NCBI GenBank assembly: GCA_016182615.1
Contig: JACPGF010000122.1
Coordinates: 1-47,053 of the forward strand
Length of the DNA stretch: 47,053 nt
From: Ignavibacteriales bacterium
GTDB taxonomy: Bacteria; Bacteroidota; Ignavibacteria; Ignavibacteriales; Ignavibacteriaceae
Direction: 5' to 3'
The number at the start of each line of letters is the position of its first letter. The first letter of the stretch is position 1. Position numbers and translations under genes: made by a program. The notes below the pieces were generated by a model. The model saw nothing but the letters and a program-made list of their open reading frames with translations. It made no database searches and was not told the origin of the DNA. This document shows positions 43,726-47,053 of the stretch, piece by piece.

Positions 43726-45090
43726 TTACAGGGAGAGGAAATCGTTATACAGAATAAATGCCATTAATAAAAGCAGCAGAATAAATCCGGTATTCTGAAC
43801 TGCAATTTTAATTTTAATCGGTATTTCCCGCTTTATAATGCCTTCAATCAAAATCATGATAAGATGCCCGCCATCAAGCGCTGGAATCGGTAAAATGTTA
43901 AGGATAGCTAAGCTCAGGCTCAATAATCCGATAAACATCAGGAAACTGGAGACTCCCGAGTCAGCAGATTTTGCGGCAAACTGTGCAATTTTAATAGGGC
44001 CGCCAAATGCTTTCCCGAAGGCAATTTCACCGGTGAATACCCGTTTTATCATCACGAAAGTGAGATTGACGGTTTTAACAAGGTCAGTGGCACCATGTGA
44101 AAGAGAGCCTAAAAACCCTTGAGTTTTTCTTTCGGTTTCGCCGAGGAAGGCGTAACCGCCCAGCATGATACCAAGTTTACCGTCTTTACCGGGCAATGCA
44201 GTTAAACTGACTGTATCTTTCTCCCGTAAAACCTTAAGAGCAACAGCCTGTTCCTTGTTATGGGAAATTGTTTCTATAGTTTGTTTAATGCTATGGAGTG
44301 TGGCTCCATTAATCGACAATAAAATATCATTTGCCTGAATTTTTGCAGAGTCCGCGGGTGAGCCTTTAAGAATATCCGCTACTACCGGCCGGAGTTTTTC
44401 AGTCATAAGGAAAAGTGCTTTGCTCTCATCCGAAGGAATAATTTTTCTGTCAACATGCAGCGGGAGGCGCGAACCGTTACGTTCAACTTCAACAGTAATA
44501 TTTTGCCCCATGGTATTGATGAAAATTTCATTTCTGATTTCTTCCCAATAGCTGACGGTTTTTCCGTTAATGGAAATGATTTTATCATTCTCAACAAAGC
44601 CGGATTTTTCTGCAGGGCTTCCCGGTTCAACAAATCCAATAGTGGTTGTTTTTGTTACTGATTTGCCTATAAAAAAGTTAGAGCCGAAAAATATCAGGTA
44701 AGCAAGGATAAGGTTCATTAATACACCGGCGGTAATAACAAACACTTTTTTTGAAGTCGATTTGGCTCTGAACTCCCAAGGCTGCGGTTCTTTGTCTGCA
44801 AAAGAAACATCACCGCTTTCATCAACCATACCCGGTATTTTAACATAACCGCCTAAAGGCAACAGGCACAACCGGTAATCGGTATTGCCGCCTCCGTCAA
44901 AATCTTTAGCAAGCTCACCAAATGTAAACCCGGTAATCTTGTTCCAGCCAAAAAGCCGGTATCCGAAGCCGATTGCAAAAACATCAGCACGCATACCGCT
45001 AAGTTTTGCCGCAGCAAAATGACCGAATTCATGTACGAATACAAGAATTCCTATCGTAATGATAAAGTATAATACTTCGTTAACTATCAT
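43726..45090 (-). CDS. rseP: RseP family site-2 zinc metalloprotease
   Basis: A 454-residue inner membrane protease that cuts transmembrane segments of regulatory or signal proteins. The zinc motif H20-E21-F-G-H24 lies in the first helix. A second zinc/active-site motif NILPIPALDGGH has Asp406 near the C-terminus. Two PDZ domains lie between (about 145-212 and 230-300; VEPGSPAEKSGFVENDKIIS and LKGSPADSAKIQANDILLSI). Four membrane segments are expected. It follows dxr by 25 bp, a common gene order in bacteria, and ends at a clear terminator. Confidence 0.95.
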   Translation of the reverse strand: MIVNEVLYFIITIGILVFVHEFGHFAAAKLSGMRADVFAIGFGYRLFGWNKITGFTFGELAKDFDGGGNTDYRLCLLPLGGYVKIPGMVDESGDVSFADKEPQPWEFRAKSTSKKVFVITAGVLMNLILAYLIFFGSNFFIGKSVTKTTTIGFVEPGSPAEKSGFVENDKIISINGKTVSYWEEIRNEIFINTMGQNITVEVERNGSRLPLHVDRKIIPSDESKALFLMTEKLRPVVADILKGSPADSAKIQANDILLSINGATLHSIKQTIETISHNKEQAVALKVLREKDTVSLTALPGKDGKLGIMLGGYAFLGETERKTQGFLGSLSHGATDLVKTVNLTFVMIKRVFTGEIAFGKAFGGPIKIAQFAAKSADSGVSSFLMFIGLLSLSLAILNILPIPALDGGHLIMILIEGIIKREIPIKIKIAVQNTGFILLLLLMAFILYNDFLSL

Positions 45091-45115
45091 AATAAGAACT
45101 TATCTCCAACTAAAA

Positions 45116-46258
45116 TTAAAAACTATTTACTGCTAATCGGACTTCCCGGTCGCAGTCAAAAATATCATCCATGCCCGGCGCATGGCACAAAGGAATCAAA
45201 TCTAAAGCCTTGTTAATAATATACGGAATTTTTGTAAAAGAAATCTCCCCCCGTAAAAACCGGGAAACAGCCTCTTCGTTAGAAGCATTAAGTATGCACG
45301 GTGCGGTTCCGCCTGCGTGCAGCGCCTGAAAAGCCAAATTCAGGCACTCGAATTTTGACGTATCCGGCTCGAAAAAGGTTAGTTGTGCTATAAGTGGAAA
45401 ATTTGTTGTTACATGTCCCGCCGGAATACGGTCCGGATAGGCTAAGGCGTATTGTATGGGCAGTTTCATATCCGGAGTGCTGAGCTGAGCTTTAATCGAG
45501 CCATCAATAAATTCCACCATCGAATGGATAATGGACTGCGGATGGACGACAACCGAAATTTGTTCTTTCGGGAAACCAAACAACCAACGCGCTTCGATTA
45601 CCTCGAGCCCCTTGTTCATCAGGGTAGCTGAATCGATAGTAATCTTGGAGCCCATCTTCCATGTTGGATGATTTAGAGCCTGCTGCAAGGTTATAGAGGA
45701 AAACTGTTCTTTCGGTAAATTATAAAACGGACCCCCGGATGCAGTAATAATAAGCTGTCGCACATTGCTGCTGCTCTCACCCACAAGGCACTGGAAAATA
45801 GCGCTATGTTCCGAGTCCACGGGCAATAATTCCGCGTTATATTGTTTGCATAAACCCGTAATAAGTTCCCCGGCGACAACTAAGGTTTCCTTATTGGCAA
45901 GGGCAATACGTTTACCTCGTTTTATTGCCTCAATGGTAGGTGATAAACCCGCGAACCCGACCATCGCACCCAAAAATATATCATACTCGGTTTCGGCTGC
46001 AATCTGCCGCAAGCCTTCATCACCTTTATATAGTGTAATTCCCGGAGGCAGATGTTTTGCTATTTCCTCTGCCTGAAAGGCATCCCTAACCGCGACAACG
46101 CGCGGGCTGAATTCTGCTATCTGTTCTAAAAGCACCCCGGTATTGCTGTTAACCGTTAAACCAGATACTGCGAACAAATCAGGAAAACAGCGGATAACAT
46201 CAAGAGTGCTTTTGCCAATCGAGCCGCTTGAGCCCATAAGAAGAACTTGTTTTTTCAT
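45116..46258 (-). CDS. dxr: 1-deoxy-D-xylulose 5-phosphate reductoisomerase
   Basis: A 380-residue cytoplasmic enzyme of the methylerythritol phosphate pathway that converts 1-deoxyxylulose 5-phosphate to methylerythritol 4-phosphate with NADPH. Visible are the NADPH motif GSSGSIG, LANKETLVVAGE, the metal/substrate site VDSEHSAIFQ, TASGGPF, HPTWKMGSKITIDSATLMNK and GLEVIEA. The length is normal and no key residue is missing. It is in one operon with rseP (25 bp downstream) and the small membrane gene upstream (19 bp). Confidence 0.96.
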   Translation of the reverse strand: MKKQVLLMGSSGSIGKSTLDVIRCFPDLFAVSGLTVNSNTGVLLEQIAEFSPRVVAVRDAFQAEEIAKHLPPGITLYKGDEGLRQIAAETEYDIFLGAMVGFAGLSPTIEAIKRGKRIALANKETLVVAGELITGLCKQYNAELLPVDSEHSAIFQCLVGESSSNVRQLIITASGGPFYNLPKEQFSSITLQQALNHPTWKMGSKITIDSATLMNKGLEVIEARWLFGFPKEQISVVVHPQSIIHSMVEFIDGSIKAQLSTPDMKLPIQYALAYPDRIPAGHVTTNFPLIAQLTFFEPDTSKFECLNLAFQALHAGGTAPCILNASNEEAVSRFLRGEISFTKIPYIINKALDLIPLCHAPGMDDIFDCDREVRLAVNSF

Positions 46259-46277
46259 GCTGTTTGGCTAAAAAACC

Positions 46278-46775
46278 TTAAAACAATGAGAGTATGCTGT
46301 GCAAAATGCCAAAAATAAAATTGATTATGAGCAGTCCGGCCATAATTTTTGCCAAACCGGAAAGTTTTTTAATTGTGGCAAACACTTCGTTTGCCAAAGG
46401 TGTATTATTCGTTAAATCGGCACCAAGTGCTAACCTTGTTTTTTTACCGAGCGGAATAAAATACACGCCGGTTAAAACAATTAGCGCAAGCGTGATAATT
46501 TGTTTTGAAACCAGCCAATGATCCGCGGAAAACCGGAAAAACCCGAAAACAGGGTGCAGATACACCATACCAATACCTGAGATAAGAATACCGGTAAGGC
46601 CTAACATGCCCGAAAGGTTTAACAATTTAAGCCACACGGCTGTCAGTTCACGGTTACTGTTCTTGCCTTCGCTGTTCAGAATATATTTACTTAAAATAAA
46701 CTCGGCCGGAATCATTCCAAGCCAGACTACTGCTGATACTATATGCAAAACTAAAAAGTATTGATATGCTAGCAT
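46278..46775 (-). CDS. Four-helix membrane protein (CopD/DUF2269-like)
   Basis: A 165-residue protein with four predicted membrane helices. The first contains HIVSAVVWLGMIPAEFI, with the His-x7-G spacing common in CopD/DUF2269-type and cytochrome b561-like small membrane proteins. Others are LLNLSGMLGLTGILISGIGM, ITLALIVLTGVYFI and IMAGLLIINFIFGILHSIL. The function is unknown. It is the first gene of the dxr-rseP operon. Confidence 0.75.
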   Translation of the reverse strand: MLAYQYFLVLHIVSAVVWLGMIPAEFILSKYILNSEGKNSNRELTAVWLKLLNLSGMLGLTGILISGIGMVYLHPVFGFFRFSADHWLVSKQIITLALIVLTGVYFIPLGKKTRLALGADLTNNTPLANEVFATIKKLSGLAKIMAGLLIINFIFGILHSILSLF

Positions 46776-46869
46776 AATTTCCTTAATAATAGGTTGTTAA
46801 TATACTTAAAAACCACGGAATAAGTGTGTTTAGTTCCATACCGGGTATACGGCATTTTGTCCTAAGCTG

Positions 46870-47003
46870 GGTTCACATGATTTTTGGGTGGAGTTTTTGG
46901 GAAGATTAAAAATGTGATCAATTAGTTATTGCTTCCAAATATATGGAGTCCGGTCAGAGTTCCGGTGATACTCAAATGTTAAAAGATTACACGTTGCTCT
47001 TGC
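46870..47003 (+). repeat. Dispersed ~130-bp repeat, copy 2
   Basis: The same element and direction as 42853-42986, about 75-80% alike by eye. It lacks the left hairpin arm seen at copy 1. It lies upstream of the dxr operon in non-coding DNA that reaches the window end; nothing else is recognised in 46776-47053. Confidence 0.75.
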
Positions 47004-47053
47004 TATAACGGTTCTTCCAGGCTTCAGAAACTCGGCCTATGAAAATGTTGCCA

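Noticed and set aside
1-47053. CRISPR arrays, rRNA, tRNA, integrases and transposases
   Set aside because: I looked through all gene gaps and found no regularly spaced direct repeats, tRNA-like arms or rRNA sequence, and no protein with transposase or integrase motifs.

Overview
The window looks like a chromosomal segment of a Bacteroidota/Chlorobi-group bacterium, most likely of the Ignavibacteria/Kapabacteria type. The reasons are type IX secretion (T9SS) C-terminal sorting domains with the NYPNPFNPST signature, a PorV/PorQ-family protein, a TonB-dependent receptor with a carboxypeptidase-like N-terminal domain, and AT-leaning intergenic DNA with many small palindromic repeats. The lineage call rests on recognised motifs only. 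No rRNA, tRNA, CRISPR array, integrase or transposase was seen.

Left part, 1-24363 (all + strand): a beta-mannoside/mannan utilisation locus. A truncated T9SS-exported carbohydrate-binding protein ends at a strong terminator. A run of 14 closely packed reading frames follows (1355-24363, gaps of 36 bp or less, many start/stop overlaps). It holds a TonB-dependent receptor, a 1078-residue secreted calcium-motif protein, a PorV-like outer membrane protein, a parvulin-like periplasmic foldase, a sugar ABC importer (lipoprotein binding protein plus two permeases, no ATPase), a GH130-family gene split in two with missing pieces, an intact GH130 phosphorylase-type enzyme, two secreted helical-barrel-like proteins, a cytoplasmic GH2 beta-mannosidase and a third secreted six-hairpin-like enzyme. 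The implied flow is: polymer bound and cut outside, oligosaccharides brought through the outer membrane, ABC import, then cytoplasmic phosphorolysis by GH130 and hydrolysis by beta-mannosidase. There is no SusD.

Middle, 24364-35371: mixed housekeeping and unknown genes. These are a membrane acyltransferase (- strand), radC, a coiled-coil lipoprotein plus LysM protein pair, phoH, a membrane protein of an unnamed widespread family, an AT-rich lipoprotein/beta-barrel pair, a DUF2461 gene and a DUF1697 gene. Long non-coding gaps hold inverted-repeat elements.

Right part, 35372-46775 (all - strand): three operons. The first (41351 to 35372) encodes a beta-barrel protein, RmlB-type dTDP-glucose 4,6-dehydratase, a YbjQ-family protein, a BatA/VWA membrane protein and a discoidin-domain exported protein. 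The second (42748 to 41721) encodes a small barrel-like protein and a PAP2 phosphatase. The third (46775 to 43726) encodes a four-helix membrane protein, Dxr (isoprenoid synthesis) and RseP (site-2 protease). Repeats between and after these operons include two copies of a roughly 130-bp element.
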